Of a stretch of 64,000 bases of DNA, positions 9,669 to 20,121 are shown in pieces. The notes under the pieces were generated by a model. It saw only the letters and a program-made list of their open reading frames with translations, made no database searches and had not been told where the DNA came from. A program made the position numbers and the translations under genes. This stretch comes from Cardiocondyla obscurior. Its lineage: Eukaryota > Arthropoda > Insecta > Hymenoptera > Formicidae. The number at the start of each line of letters is the position of its first letter. Positions within the stretch are counted from its first letter, which is position 1. The stretch covers positions 538,377 through 602,376 of the forward strand of contig NC_091883.1 of the NCBI RefSeq assembly GCF_019399895.1, given 5' to 3'.

Positions 9669-11315
9669 TTACACGGACGCGGGCGCGGGCGCCGTGGTCG
9701 GTTTCAACATGCGAGGAGGCGGAGGGGGTTTTTTATTCTTGTTGTATCTTCTTATACCTAATATTACAATTACCGCAATTATAGCTATCACACTTACAGT
9801 GGTATTGGCGCTCGCCGTGTACACGATTATTTCATGTGAGGTGATACCTCCGGTCTGACTCATGGTGTTATCTAGCTCACTGAGCTCGCCGCTTAGCTTA
9901 TCTAATTCTACCGGGTTTCTTATAAATGTCTCGCGCTGTATTTCTTTTAAGTTCGTTCCTTCCGGTAAGGCATTCGCGGGTGTAAGGCTTAGATTGTATA
10001 GAGGTAAATGGGTAATTATGTCTGTCTCGTTAGAAGCTGTCCTCGTGCGTATCGTCATGTCGGTCGTGGTGATTTTGCATTCTCCGTACACATTCAATTT
10101 TCCCGTCCGCTCGATCTGTAGTATTTTGCTCGGGTAGTTTTTGCATTGCATGTGTATCTCTTGTGTGCTTATGGTCAAAAATAACCAAGCCTGCGGCTCG
10201 TTTAGTGTAATCCAAAACGTGGCACGCGACGTAAGGTGTCGTATATCACATTGCGTCGGTTGCTGCTCGGGTCTCGTGAGCGCTTGTATCTCACACGGGG
10301 CATTCGCCTTAACGCGATAAACCGGGTGATTCTGCGTGCATACGTAGTTTTTGTTCCCACGCCTGCATTTCTTTAGCTCGTCCGCGGTTAGTAGGATATA
10401 ATTGGCGTTATCTCGGTCAAACGCGATTACCTCATTGTTTATGTTTACAACCTTAAATCTATTTTCTTTCTCTAGAACGGGTACTGGCGAGACTCTCATT
10501 ACCTCATATGATTCGTATTTGACGATAGGGAATTTGATAATAGTTACTATCGCGTTCTTTCTATAATATGCGCTAATTTCCGCGTATTTTTGTATGTCGT
10601 TCCAGCTTTGTTCGTTTACCCTGAATGGGAAGTGATTTCCCCCTTTTAGATGTCCCGATGCTTCTCTTAATTTTATTATTAGTCTTTCTAAGGGTAGTAT
10701 ACGTAAGTTTATAATGTCCGCTTTTGCGTGAGTTAGGAAGTCGGTGACATCGTATACGTCGCTTATCATGGTTTTTATTAATGCCTCTAACACTGACAAA
10801 TAGTCTATCGTATATAATCTTCGCGTCAGCTGATCCAGCCTCCAGCTGATATTGCTTGTCGCGTTCGTTAAAATCTGTATATGGTGCTCCACTTTATCCT
10901 CCATCAATTTTATGTGCCCTATAGTCGTGTTTAAAATTTTTATCTGCGTCTTTGCGACATGTTGTAGCGCTTCTTGCCGCGAGTGTATAATTTTAAGTTG
11001 TTCCGTTATTTGTTCTTCGTCATCCGCGTCCATTAATCCGAACAATGATTTTCCTACCTTCCCTATAATATCTATTAATCCTCTTTTTTGTACCGGCACC
11101 CCGTATATAATTCGTAGCCGGTTCAACGCGACTGTTAACTTATCGTTTTCCGCTGCTGCAGTATATAGTATCTCCTTACATTTTGCGCCTATCTGATCTT
11201 CCTTTGACTTGTAGAAATTTTCGCATAATTCTTCTGCTTTAGTGACGTAGCTTTGTAAGTTTTTGTATCGCGTTTCGATGGCTTCCATGTCGGTGATTAT
11301 TACGAACTTCCACAC
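9669..11315 (-). CDS. env: Envelope fusion protein, baculovirus-F-like
   Basis: This 548-aa ORF is the fusion glycoprotein type of insect errantiviruses, related to baculovirus F. A furin-type site QKR is followed by GLIDIIGKVGKSLFGLMDADD (residues about 79-99), the fusion-peptide signature of that family. A long helical region follows, then Cys-rich segments, and a C-terminal membrane span (TVSVIAIIAVIVILGI) with a short basic, proline-rich tail. The first in-frame ATG is at 11315, but the frame stays open upstream to about 11480 and includes a hydrophobic stretch near 11450 (FRIILAATHG) that could be part of the signal peptide; the real start may be supplied by splicing. No stop breaks the frame, in contrast to gag and pol of the same element. 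Confidence 0.82.
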   Translation of the reverse strand: MWKFVIITDMEAIETRYKNLQSYVTKAEELCENFYKSKEDQIGAKCKEILYTAAAENDKLTVALNRLRIIYGVPVQKRGLIDIIGKVGKSLFGLMDADDEEQITEQLKIIHSRQEALQHVAKTQIKILNTTIGHIKLMEDKVEHHIQILTNATSNISWRLDQLTRRLYTIDYLSVLEALIKTMISDVYDVTDFLTHAKADIINLRILPLERLIIKLREASGHLKGGNHFPFRVNEQSWNDIQKYAEISAYYRKNAIVTIIKFPIVKYESYEVMRVSPVPVLEKENRFKVVNINNEVIAFDRDNANYILLTADELKKCRRGNKNYVCTQNHPVYRVKANAPCEIQALTRPEQQPTQCDIRHLTSRATFWITLNEPQAWLFLTISTQEIHMQCKNYPSKILQIERTGKLNVYGECKITTTDMTIRTRTASNETDIITHLPLYNLSLTPANALPEGTNLKEIQRETFIRNPVELDKLSGELSELDNTMSQTGGITSHEIIVYTASANTTVSVIAIIAVIVILGIRRYNKNKKPPPPPRMLKPTTAPAPASV

Positions 11316-11498
11316 GGATTCGGTTATTTGAAGTTGTCCCTGGCCCTCGAAATATAGCCCAGGTTCGTTCTCGAATTTGGTGATTTTGTACGGCGGTGAC
11401 TGCTTACCCCCCGTACCGCCATTTGAACCGTGTGTTGCAGCGAGAATAATTCTGAAAGGTAAATTATCTTTCAGTTTTATTTCAACGCGATGCCGCGT

Positions 11499-11529
11499 TG
11501 GCCTTTTTTTTTTTTTTTTTTTTTTTTTT
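11499..11529. repeat. Poly(T) tract
   Basis: An uninterrupted run of about 30 T lies between env and pol of the minus-strand Gypsy. On the minus strand it is poly(A), and may mark a small retroposed insert. Further T-rich runs occur at 11750-11850. Confidence 0.6.
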
Positions 11530-11922
11530 GAGTGCGCGAAGTGTCCCCACGTGTCTGAGGTTTCGCTACTGTGTAGGCGAAAAGGACTCTATCGCTGAGG
11601 TGAGTGCATATATTCTATTTCATTCGTGTAATATTACGGTGTCGTCTTAATCTATCCCTTGAATTTTTTTTCGCTTGTCCCGTCAGTCTGTTCTCTGTCG
11701 CCGACGAGTGCAAGGCAATTTTCATCTCGTTAACTGTTTCTTTTTGTATAAAAAAAAAAAGTAAAGATATTGCGATTCTGTTTCCCCTTTTTTTTTTTGT
11801 AAAAAAAAATTTTTTTTTTTTGTATTACTGCCTTACATTAATTTTTTTTACAACTACGGAGTGTACTTATACTAGTTCTCTTCTAACTACGGGGTGTTTA
11901 TCTGTGATTTCTTCGTTTCCAG

Positions 11923-12230
11923 TGGATTTCCCAAGAGAGCCGACCTTGGCATCGGGGGAGCGGTGCTACCGGTGGCACGCGCCCGGTTACATAGTGTTGT
12001 GCCAGGACCACCTCCTGGACCGGGCGCGGTACCTTGTCTGCGTGAGGTGCAGCGAATTCTTCGAGCCAAGGATGTGCGAGCCGTGCTGCACCTCACGGAC
12101 GCCGTCGCCGCTTCCCGCCCCCCGCCGCGGGATGATTTCCGCCTCATCTCCGTTTGGGAGCGGCGTTACGATGTGGACCTCCGGGTCCGGGCGTCGTCTA
12201 CGGGCCGGGTCGTATGGACCCTCAGTAACC
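11923..12230 (+). other. GC-rich exon-like block, possible captured host exon
   Basis: This 308-bp block is much more GC-rich than its T-rich surroundings. It is bounded by a good splice acceptor (TTCTTCGTTTCCAG, 11909-11922) and donor (GTGAGT at 12231). One forward frame is open through the block and has a CxxC-type Cys/His pattern (CVRCSEFFEPRMCEPC). Another is open across its second half (RDDFRLISVWERRYDVDLRV). It is antisense to the retroelement and lies between pol and env. I do not recognise a product. The remaining stretch 11480-12410 is T-rich filler with no other gene that I can support. Confidence 0.35.
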
Positions 12231-12410
12231 GTGAGTAGTATTCACGTATTTCTTTTCGCTTTTGTCCGTCCTTTGGCTTGAACCCAGCTTCTTTGGTTCC
12301 TGAGGCTGGTGTCGATTGCCTCTGCCACTGGTCCCCCTGCTGTTTACTCCTTATCCCTATTGCTTATTTTCCCCTGTCCGCCTCGCTGCGCGTGATCTTT
12401 CTTCATCTTA

Positions 12411-13170
12411 CTAGTGGTCTATAAAGGCCTTTAGTCGGTTCGCGTGTACTCGCGTTGTTTTTCGGCCCTTTCGTATTGTGTAATTAACGTCGCCATTTCG
12501 TTCTATTATTACATACGGTCCTATCCATTTTGCGTCTAATTTTTTCGATCGCTTCCTTCGTACCGTTTCGTCGTGCAGTAACACTGCGTCGCCTACCTTG
12601 AATGCGCGCGGATTTATTTTTTGGTCGAACGTATTTTTCGTTTTCTCCTTTTTCAATCTTGCGTTTTCCCTGGCTATCTGGTTAGCCGCGCGCAATCGTT
12701 TGCGTAATTCCTGCGCGTAGTTTTCGTAGGAGTACGTCGGTTTGGGCGTCGTGGTCAGTGCCGTCGGTAGCATTGCCTGGTGCCCGTACACAAGTTCGAA
12801 TGGGGTAAATCCCATGGATGTGTGGGGCGTCGTATTGTAGATGAACATCGCGTAGGGTAGCCACTCATCCCAGTCGGTTTGTTCTTCATTCACATAATGC
12901 CGCAAGTATTCGGCTAATGTTCTGTGAGATCTTACTAACGCGCCGTTTGTTTCAGGGTGATATGCGGTGGTTTGAATTTTATTTATTTTTAAAAGTTTAC
13001 AAGTTTGTTTAAAAATTTCGCTTAGGAAGTTAGTCCCTTGGTCTGTAAGAATATTCTCGGGTATCCCGTGCTCGAGTATTATCTTTGTCGCGAACGCCTT
13101 GGCTACGGTTGCCGCTTCTTGGTTCGGTAACGCGATAGCCTTGCTGAACTTAGTTAGAAGATCCTGAAAG
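12411..13170 (-). pseudogene. pol: Integrase core and C-terminus with lost catalytic Glu
   Basis: The minus-strand frame is open from about 13165 to 12411, although its first ATG is only at 12905. It shows the second Asp in LTDQGTNF and the TAYHP block, but the expected Glu of the DDE triad in the NGAL(E)RSHRTLAEYL context is Val (codon 12933-12935). A GPYVII motif and RVHANRLKAF end the protein. A one-base frameshift near 13165 separates it from the upstream core, whose first Asp is in ALDIVGPLP (about 13210). Strand transfer should be abolished by the Glu-to-Val change. Confidence 0.75.
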
Positions 13171-13330
13171 TCAGCACATATTTATTTCCGGTAGTTGTTA
13201 TCGGTAGCGGTCCCACGATGTCCAAGGCGCATTTCTCGAATGGTTTCCCTGGCGTGTCCGTTACGATTAGCGGCATTTTCGTTTTTCGGCTTAATTTGTT
13301 TCTCTGACAGTTTTCACATTTATGGATATA

Positions 13331-14086
13331 TGTGGCGGATCCTTCCGACGCTACACGTCGGATGACACCACCTCACACGTTACCGACCATACGAAGAAGA
13401 AAGCAAATTCTAGTACCGCGGCCTTTCTTCTAATAATTGTTTACTCCATGAACGAACTTTGTCTCCTTTATAAACGGACTTTGTCTCGGGACTTTACCCG
13501 GCTGACTTCCGGGACTCTCCCGATTTACTTTCCTTATACAATAGCTCTGAAGGCTCGTTGCGTCAGCCGAGCCCTCAGAGTCCTTCCGAATTTCATAGCG
13601 AGCACATCGCTGAACTGTCGTCTTCTACGACACTTTATATTTTATATTTCATTCGTTCCACCGCGTTCCAGTTTGTGCATCGAGTGCATGTGTGCGAAAC
13701 ACTCTGCGTTCTTAAGCCTGGCCAGGCTCTGTTGCGAATCACAAATTGTGAACAGCGAAACACGAATTGCGAACCGCAAGCTGCGAACTGCGAGTTCCTT
13801 GCGCTTGCTGCCGACAGCATTCTTCCGCCGCTGCGGAATACAGATAAGTTTAACGCGGTCTATACTGATCCGCTTTTATTTCCTCAAATGAGAGGATTGC
13901 TTCTTTTTATAATTTGTACTCTGCTTTTTATTATGTTTATTATCGCTTGTTATTTTCTTTATTTGTTTGTTAAATATATTTGAATTTTGTTTGTGAATTT
14001 GTCAAGTGTCTGCCTTTATGTTTTGAATTGTGACCCCCTTATTCTGCGCGACTTGTAGCGCCGGCTGGACACCGTCAACGTCCACA
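13331..14086. mobile_element. Solo LTR inside the integrase, TSD TATA
   Basis: 756 bp with ends TGTGG and CCACA, flanked by the 4-bp duplication TATA (13327-13330 and 14087-14090). It splits the HHCC zinc region of the minus-strand integrase: HQGVNRTINRIKLRHNWPGMN lies to the right of the insertion and KCENCQRN to the left. Forward ORFs within it (13322-13891 and 13558-13983) are not conserved with anything in the window and look incidental. I could not assign the LTR to a family. Confidence 0.8.
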
Positions 14087-14726
14087 TATATTTCTCGATG
14101 TCCTTATTCATTCCGGGCCAGTTATGACGTAATTTGATCCTATTTATTGTGCGATTTACTCCCTGGTGTCCTTTTAAGGGAGAGTCGTGATATTCTCTAA
14201 GTATTCTCATTTTCTCCTCTTTGCTATATTCTCGTTCTTTGTTGGTCGCGTTTGTGCTGACTCCGATAAACTCCTCTGGCGGGTCCCTGCTAAGCGCGTC
14301 CGCGTTTGTATTCTGCTTGCCTGACTTATGCACGATATCATATGTATTTTCCTCTAATTTTAGTCTCCACCTGATTAATCGCGATCCCGGATCGTTGACG
14401 TTATATAGCCACACGAGTGGTTTATGATCCGTAATTATTGTAAAACGCGTGCCATAGATATAAGAGCAAAAATGTTTCACCGCCCAGACTATTGCTAGTA
14501 GCTCTTTTTCCGTCGTACTGTAATTTTTTTCTGCCTTATTTAGTATTCTGCTAGCGTATGCGATAGGTCGGTCTTCTCCTATTTCTCCTTGTGATATTAT
14601 AGCCCCGATCGCGTAGTCCGACGCGTCGGTGGTTATCAGAAAAATTTTTTCGAAATTCGGATAACTTCGCACAGGGGCGGTTGTTAATTTCTCTTTTAGT
14701 ATTTCGAAAGCTTGTTGATGCTCCAT
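14087..14726 (-). pseudogene. pol: RNase H and integrase zinc region
   Basis: The frame carries RNase H motifs LITTDASDYAIG, TEKELLAIVW, TDHKPLVWL and NTNADALSRDPP, then the start of the integrase zinc finger (HDSPLKGHQGVNRTIN). The last 25 or so residues of the ORF that ends at 14016 come from the solo LTR, whose boundary is at 14086. At its N-terminal end it is separated from the RT frame by a stop and a frame change near 14726. In the living element this segment degraded the RNA strand during reverse transcription. Confidence 0.8.
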
Positions 14727-14729
14727 TTC

Positions 14730-15437
14730 TCACTTGAAAACGCTGTCTTTTCGCGTAAGTGCGGTTAGTGGCTTCGCGGTTTTTGAAAAATTCTCGATGA
14801 ACTTACGATAATATCCCGCTAGCCCTATAAATGATTGTACGTCTCGTACTCGTTTTGGCGTCGGGAATTGTTGTATTGCAGTTAGTTTAGATGGGTCGGG
14901 TCGTATTCCTCCCTCCGTTATTATATGTCCTAAATATAAAACATCCTTCCTAAGGAATTCGCACTTCTCCGGTTGAAGTTTCAGGTTATGCTGACGCAGT
15001 CTTTTTAATACTTCCACGAGTCGCTTGTTGTGTTCGTCTAACGAGGCTCCGTAAATTACGATATCGTCGAGGTATACAAGACATTTTATTCCCTGAAGAC
15101 CCGATAGCACTGAGTTCATAAGCCGTTGGAAAGTAGCGGGCGCGTTTTTCAGACCAAACGGCATTCGATTGAACTCGTAATGCCCTAGCGCCGTTGAGAA
15201 CGCGGTTTTCTTTTTATGTTTTTCGTGCATAGGAATTTGATGGACCCTGACGCGAGATCTAAGGTTGTGAAGTATTTCGCTTTTCCCAGTTGGTCTAGGA
15301 TATCCGTGATGTTCGGTATAGAGAATGAATCTTCTACTGTGGCGTCGTTCAGTTTTCGGAAATCGACTACTATCCGGAGTTTCGGTTTCCCTGACGCGTT
15401 GGCTCGCTTCGGTACCACAAGAATGGGCGCATTCCAC
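14730..15437 (-). pseudogene. pol: Reverse transcriptase, frameshifted
   Basis: The polymerase palm motif YLDDIVIY and the flanking RMPFGLKNAPATFQRLM identify a Ty3/Gypsy RT. Fingers and early palm (VDFRKLNDATVEDSF, DILDQLGKAKYFTTLDL) lie in a second frame, 15185-15418. The switch between the two frames is near 15235, in the SGFHQI-type motif, so at least one indel breaks the enzyme. LGHIITEGGIRPDP and FIGLAGYYRKFI continue to the RNase H boundary. Confidence 0.8.
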
Positions 15438-15448
15438 TGACTCGTGCT

Positions 15449-15994
15449 TTAGCGAATAATTCCTTCGTTTAACATTTTGTCTATTTGTCGATTGACTTCC
15501 ATTTTATGGCGTTTCGGCAACCGGTAGGGTCGGCAGTTTATGGGTTTTATATTCACGTCGTTATTTATTTCGTGCGCGACCGCGAAAATGTGAGAAAGTG
15601 TATCGCCAGCGAGATAGAATGTGTCGCAAAAGTTTGCGCAGATTTCCCGCAGCTTGTCTTTCTCTTCCTTATTTAAGTGTGACGTCCGCAACTGCTCGTG
15701 TAACGCTTTTAATCGCGCCTGTACATTGCCGTCGCTAAGCGCCTCGCGTAACGCGAGTACGGGTGCCGAGTCAGCGAATTCCGCTCGGTGAACGACCAGT
15801 CGTGGCGTTGAGAATGCTATCGTTTTTCGGTTGTATTGAGTACGCTGACAGGGCACGCGTTGTCTATCGGATCGACTAGGCATTTTCCGATAAAGATCCC
15901 GGGTGCAGGTTCGTGTGCGTAAATTATGCCTACCCGGTTTTCGTCTGTAATTGCGCGTACGATGGTTTCGCTTCGCGGCGGTAACATGATGCAA
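15449..15994 (-). pseudogene. pol: Pol N-terminal segment before RT
   Basis: This frame holds the linker between protease and RT, ending in PINCRPYRLPKRHKMEVNRQ and MLNEGIIR, the conserved lead-in to Gypsy RT. The first half of the ORF (to about 15815) overlaps the protease frame and is not meaningful. It is separated by a frame change from the RT frames. It has no independent function; it is part of the broken Pol. Confidence 0.6.
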
Positions 15995-17073
15995 ACATAT
16001 GGATGGAGCGGGAACGTCACACGGTTTATACTCAGGCGGCCGTTCTCTACGTCGTATATCGTCCGCTGAGTCTTCAAAAAGTCCATCCCGAGAATTCCTT
16101 CGTAATCGATGGGGAAATTGTCCGGCACGACGTGCATATCTTGGTGCACGAAGTTAGTTCTGAGGCGGATTGTGGCGTTACATTTTCCGAGTGTTTTCGC
16201 CTTGTGCCCCGTTACTCCCGTTAGCGCGGTCGAACCGGAAAAAATAGGGGTGGTACCTCTTAGTTTTCCCACCTTAATAAACGTTACCGCGGCACCCGAA
16301 TCGACGAGGAAAGTCGCCTTTCCGTTTTTTGCTTGAAGGATCGGTAGAGTGACAAGATCGAGCTGCCGATTCTTCGTGTCTTCCGCCAAGTGCGATACTT
16401 GGTAATCTCTCGCGAGTCGGGTTTCCTGTTGGCGCGGCGGGGTAGCATTTCCCGGGCCGCTTCCTACCGTCTCTACGTTCGGCTCTCTCTCGCGATAATA
16501 CACGGTATTTACGGCGGAGGCCCTCTTCGATGGAGGGTTCGGTCGGGAATCACGTCTTGCGTTTTTGCGAGGTCCCGTGTCGCGTTTCAAGCGTCGGCAT
16601 TCCTCACGTGTGTGCCCCGGTATATTGCAATATGAGCAATGCTTCGTCGTAGTGTGCACACGGGGAAGATGATCGGCTCGCGGTAACGTGAAACGTTGCG
16701 CGTACCGGCTCGTACGGCACACGAATCCCGCGTGCCCCTGCTTCCCGCATTTTTGACAGGCCGGAGGGGTGCAACGCGGCGGAGGATCGCGGTCCAGAAA
16801 GGATCGCGCCGGGATACCGCGTTGCCTGTCTTCCATAGCCGCCCCTGCGATGGCCTGCTGTAGCGTGGTATAGTTCCGCGACCTCACAATTGTTTGCGTG
16901 TACGGGAAGAGCCCGACTTGATAATTTTGTAATACCTGCTCCTGTATAGAGTTCCAGATCTCGCGTTTCTCGTCATCTGAATATTTCGGGTTTTCGCTTA
17001 AGGCGTCGTACAATTCAGTCGCGAGGGTGTTGGCTCGGAATCCGAAAGTTTGCGCGCAAGTTATTAAAGTCAA
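15817..17073 (-). pseudogene. gag-pro: Gag C-terminus plus protease
   Basis: The 418-aa frame begins inside the capsid region. It carries two zinc knuckles, CQKCGKQGHAGFVC and CSYCNIPGHTREEC, then an aspartic protease with FLVDSGAAVTFI and ILGMDFLKTQ. Fusion of nucleocapsid and protease in one frame means this element makes Gag-Pro without a shift at that point. It is cut off from the gag N-terminus by a stop at 17111-17113 and a frame change near 17045. Confidence 0.75.
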
Positions 17074-17110
17074 ATTGTAAGTACGAGGTGCCTCGTCGTT
17101 GCACGTATGC

Positions 17111-18187
17111 TTACTCTATCTCACTTAGAAATTGCGAAAATCCTACGATTTTCCTCGTCTCGAAACGCGACAGCGCGCGTCCCGTCAATTTCGTATACAA
17201 GATTGCGGCTAGCAGTTCGTTTTCGTCCGCTGGATCTATTTTTCGCGCGACGTATTCACAGGCTTTGATGAATTTTTTGGCGTGCGCCTCGTTTCCATCG
17301 AAGGAAGGAATTGTTTCGAGGGCATGCTTCATTGACAAGTATTGCCGGGGATTGTCTAGCAAAAATCGTACGTCGTCGCGATCGTGATTTAGCGGTTCCC
17401 TCCGTAAAGCTACTGGTTCAGACGTCCGTGTGGAGTGGAGCGGTTCTCGCGACGTATTTAGCTCGCTTTCCACCCGATCTAGGCGCCTATTAATCTCTTG
17501 TATAGCGTCCAGGAGGGTTCTTAGAGTATCGCTATGGGGTGCGGGCGAGCGCCTTCGTGTGATCGGAGATGGGTGGTCGGGTCTGGGTCGCTTTATTACA
17601 GTGTCGGCCGTTGTCACGGGGGTGCCGCCGATGGCCTCCCCTCGAGATTCCGTTGTGCCGTCGCGATCGTCATTGAATGCTACCATAAAAATTCGCTCGT
17701 TGGAGTCTGTCTCAAATAGTTGGTTTTGGTAGAGCCTTGAGGAGGCCCCTTGATTATCGTGGGTAGGGTTTCGGTCGCTTCGTCGCATTTCTAACTTGTC
17801 TAATATTTCCGCGGGATCAAATATACTACTGTCGTATGAGGTAAGAGAAAATTCCCCGCGTTGCGATACGTTGCTTATATCGCTACCTGCTTCTTCTAAT
17901 AGCCTCTTCCGGTCGCTTATTCGCGTTTCGTCGGTAGGTTGTTCTAAATTTAAATCGATTTCGTCGCACGGTTCGGTTTCTTCGCGCGGATCGAATTCGG
18001 CTAAACTTTCGCTATCGCTTTCTGTATTTAATGCACGGCGCACGTTATCGCGGATTTCGCGTAGGGCGGCGGCTGCAATACCTAGGGGGTTTGCAGAGGG
18101 TGGTCGCCGTGCCCTTTGGCCCGATACGCTATGTAGCCAGGATTCTTTAGCTACTTGAGATCGCAAATCGAACTCTTCGTCCGACAT
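17111..18187 (-). pseudogene. gag: Gag N-terminal part
   Basis: The frame runs 358 aa from the ATG at 18187. The first 200 residues are acidic and low in conservation, with Arg/Ser-rich patches. Residues about 285-358 (HALETIPSFDGNEAHAKKFI and RALSRFETRK) match the start of the Gypsy capsid domain, like VEAVPFFDGKN in the gag at 53054. It ends early at 17111, and the rest of capsid continues in the next ORF in another frame. The start lies 380 nt after the PBS, a normal leader length. Confidence 0.75.
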
Positions 18188-18567
18188 CGACTAGTCGGGT
18201 TAAGATTTACAACAAAATTTTATTTCGGATTTACACTAACGCAAGGTACCGCATGGCGCTGTCTCTGCTTCCGAGTTGCTGGCTTTCTCTTCCCCTTTTG
18301 CTTCCGGCTCTCATCCATGGCTGCCTGTTCCGTCGAGCGGCTGCGGCCGGGCGGCTGTTGCCTTGGTCGGTTTCTCAGCTGATCGGCTTCTCCGGTGTCG
18401 AGCGCGTGCGGTGTCGGATGACCCGCTGTTTGTGCTGTCCTTGTCTTCCGTTGTATATAGGGTGAATTTGATTTCTCACTGTTTTATGTTCTTCTGTTCC
18501 AGAGTTCTCTTATATGGCCCGTCGTGAGTAGACGTCGTCGCCGGAGCGGTGCCTCGCCGGGGTGCGG

Positions 18568-18585
18568 ATCCCACCGCTGCCACCA
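18568..18585 (-). promoter_or_regulatory. Primer-binding site of the env-bearing Gypsy
   Basis: The minus strand reads TGGTGGCAGCGGTGGGAT, three bases inside the 5' LTR at 18589. It closely resembles the PBS at 106-123. It may be complementary to a tRNA-Leu 3' end, but I could not check this. Confidence 0.65.
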
Positions 18586-18588
18586 AAA

Positions 18589-18996
18589 TGTTGCACCAGG
18601 TAACGGTGCAAGGGGTCCGTCCTCCCGGAACACTTATTGTATACCCACGAGGAGGATAATAAATAGATCTCTCTTTTTTAACACTGTGTATATTTTCTTC
18701 CTTAAAGCGTACAGGCGTCGAGCAGCGTAACTGCGTGAAGTTGCAATTGGAATAACCCGCGGATGTTCGGCGGCCGCGGGTTTTATACGCGACTGTTGCT
18801 AAGACGGAAAAGCAACAGTCCGCGGATTTCGGGCACATAGGACAATGACCGTGTTCGGTCATTGCCTATGTGAAAAGTACAAGGCGTCGATCGGTCAGTG
18901 GATTCCGCGGATCGGAAGATCCGATCGACGCCGGTTGTTAACCCGGCCGGCGCCTTCGCGAGCGCGGCCTTGCTGTTGCCAGATCGGATTACAACA
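18589..18996 (-). repeat. 5' LTR of the env-bearing Gypsy
   Basis: 408 bp, TGTTGCACCAGG to GGATTACAACA. It is the partner of 9122-9527. On its right it abuts the coding end of the viral DUF8207-type gene, cutting it. Confidence 0.85.
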
Positions 18997-19992
18997 ACAG
19001 AATTTCGTTGTCGTGAGCGTTGTGACCGGCTCGACTCGAAGCATCCAGCAATCTAAAACGATTCACGAGCTCGTTGGGATCGTCCCAGTGCACGTAGTCG
19101 ATCGCGTGATCGTTCAACGTCATGAGGTGAGGTAATCCTTTACCGGAACTTTTTCTTCTCGATTTCCTGGCCGAATCGCCCGACATCAGCGGTGCGATCA
19201 CTTTCATATACTTTAAGCCTCTGTTACCCATGACGCGACCGTCGTCGCTGAAATCTTTTTTATGCGCGTTCGTCACTTCGAGTATGCTTTTGTACTGACG
19301 TTTATCCGCCTCGGTGTAGCGGTTACGTCGGGTACCTTCTTGAAAATCAACTTATACAGATCTTCCGTTCCAGGATATCTCTTACCAGCGACGATTATAT
19401 TGTCGTTCTTATGGTCGAATTCAATGTGTTTGTTCCCGAGCATTACTTTGTTTGTGTCAAAGTATATACCGAAAACGTCGTCGATATTTATTCTTCTGCC
19501 ACCACTCGCCGCTTCAAGGTACATCGTTGCCAGCGATACGCTGGGCTGCGGTGACGATACGCCAGGTCGCGGCGTCGATATGCCGGACCGCGGTGTTGAT
19601 GCCCGGGGTCGTGGCGTCGACGGAGGTTCGGCGTTTTTGGTCGTAACGTATGAATCGACGGTCGTATCACCAAATGACGGATTAGCTACAATCGTATCAC
19701 CCAACGTTGCCGATGACAACGTATCGTCAAACGTGACGTTTAAACGCCGTTCGGGTTTTGATGTCGACCACAATCGTCGCTCCAGTTTCGGCGTCAAACG
19801 CTCCAATTTTGACTCCATCTTCGGTACCGCTATACCGGATTCCTCGACGGTCTCAACCATTCGTTTTAGAGGTTTGACGATGGGCTTGAGGCGCTTTTCC
19901 GACGCAATGTCGGCGTCGATCGTGTCGGTTTTTATGGCTCGATGTTTTCTGCGAATCGCCTGCTCGTCTTCTCGATCTCCCGCGTAATCTTT
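18997..19992 (-). pseudogene. DUF8207-type protein, frameshifted and truncated
   Basis: Two minus-strand frames, 19273-19860 and 18989-19276, are parts of one gene. The first has Thr/Pro/Arg repeats (TPRPxxSTPR) and then FDHKNDNIIVAGKRYPGTEDL; the second has GLPHLMTLNDHAIDYVHWDD and ends at DNEI. A one-base shift near 19318-19326 separates them. Upstream of the first ATG the frame is open to a stop at 19993-19995 and encodes a basic coiled-coil-like stretch with no ATG, so the start is also damaged. The 3' end is replaced by the Gypsy LTR. Proteins of this kind accompany Polinton-like loci in insects and are labelled DUF8207 (from memory); the function is unknown. Confidence 0.7.
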
Positions 19993-20121
19993 TCACGCTC
20001 GCGCACGTCGCGGTTGTCATTTTTCCCCGTTATATCGATCAATTGATTGTATCCCCGCGATCTGTTCTCGACAAAGCGTCTTCGGCGACTGGTTGTCGCG
20101 CGATTTCGACAACCTGTTAAA

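Larger units (their letters stand above)
9122..18996 (-). mobile_element. Env-bearing minus-strand Gypsy (errantivirus-like), decayed
   Basis: LTRs at 9122-9527 and 18589-18996 share TGTTG...ACAACA ends. The minus-strand order is LTR, PBS, gag, protease, RT, RNase H, integrase, env, polypurine tract, LTR. Gag and pol carry several frameshifts and stops, the integrase has lost its catalytic Glu, and a solo LTR sits in the integrase. The flanks do not match: to the left is long-LTR Gypsy protease, to the right is the viral DUF8207-type gene, and there is no target duplication. The two LTRs also differ at many positions. A simple single insertion does not explain this. Confidence 0.85.

Noticed and set aside
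11490..11850. Poly(T) and T-rich runs as a terminator or promoter
   Set aside because: They fit A-rich tails on the minus strand or low-complexity drift; no gene ends there in the right orientation.
13322..13983. Two overlapping plus-strand ORFs (189 and 141 aa)
   Set aside because: They lie inside a solo LTR with a clear TSD and have no recognisable motifs; composition reflects the LTR.
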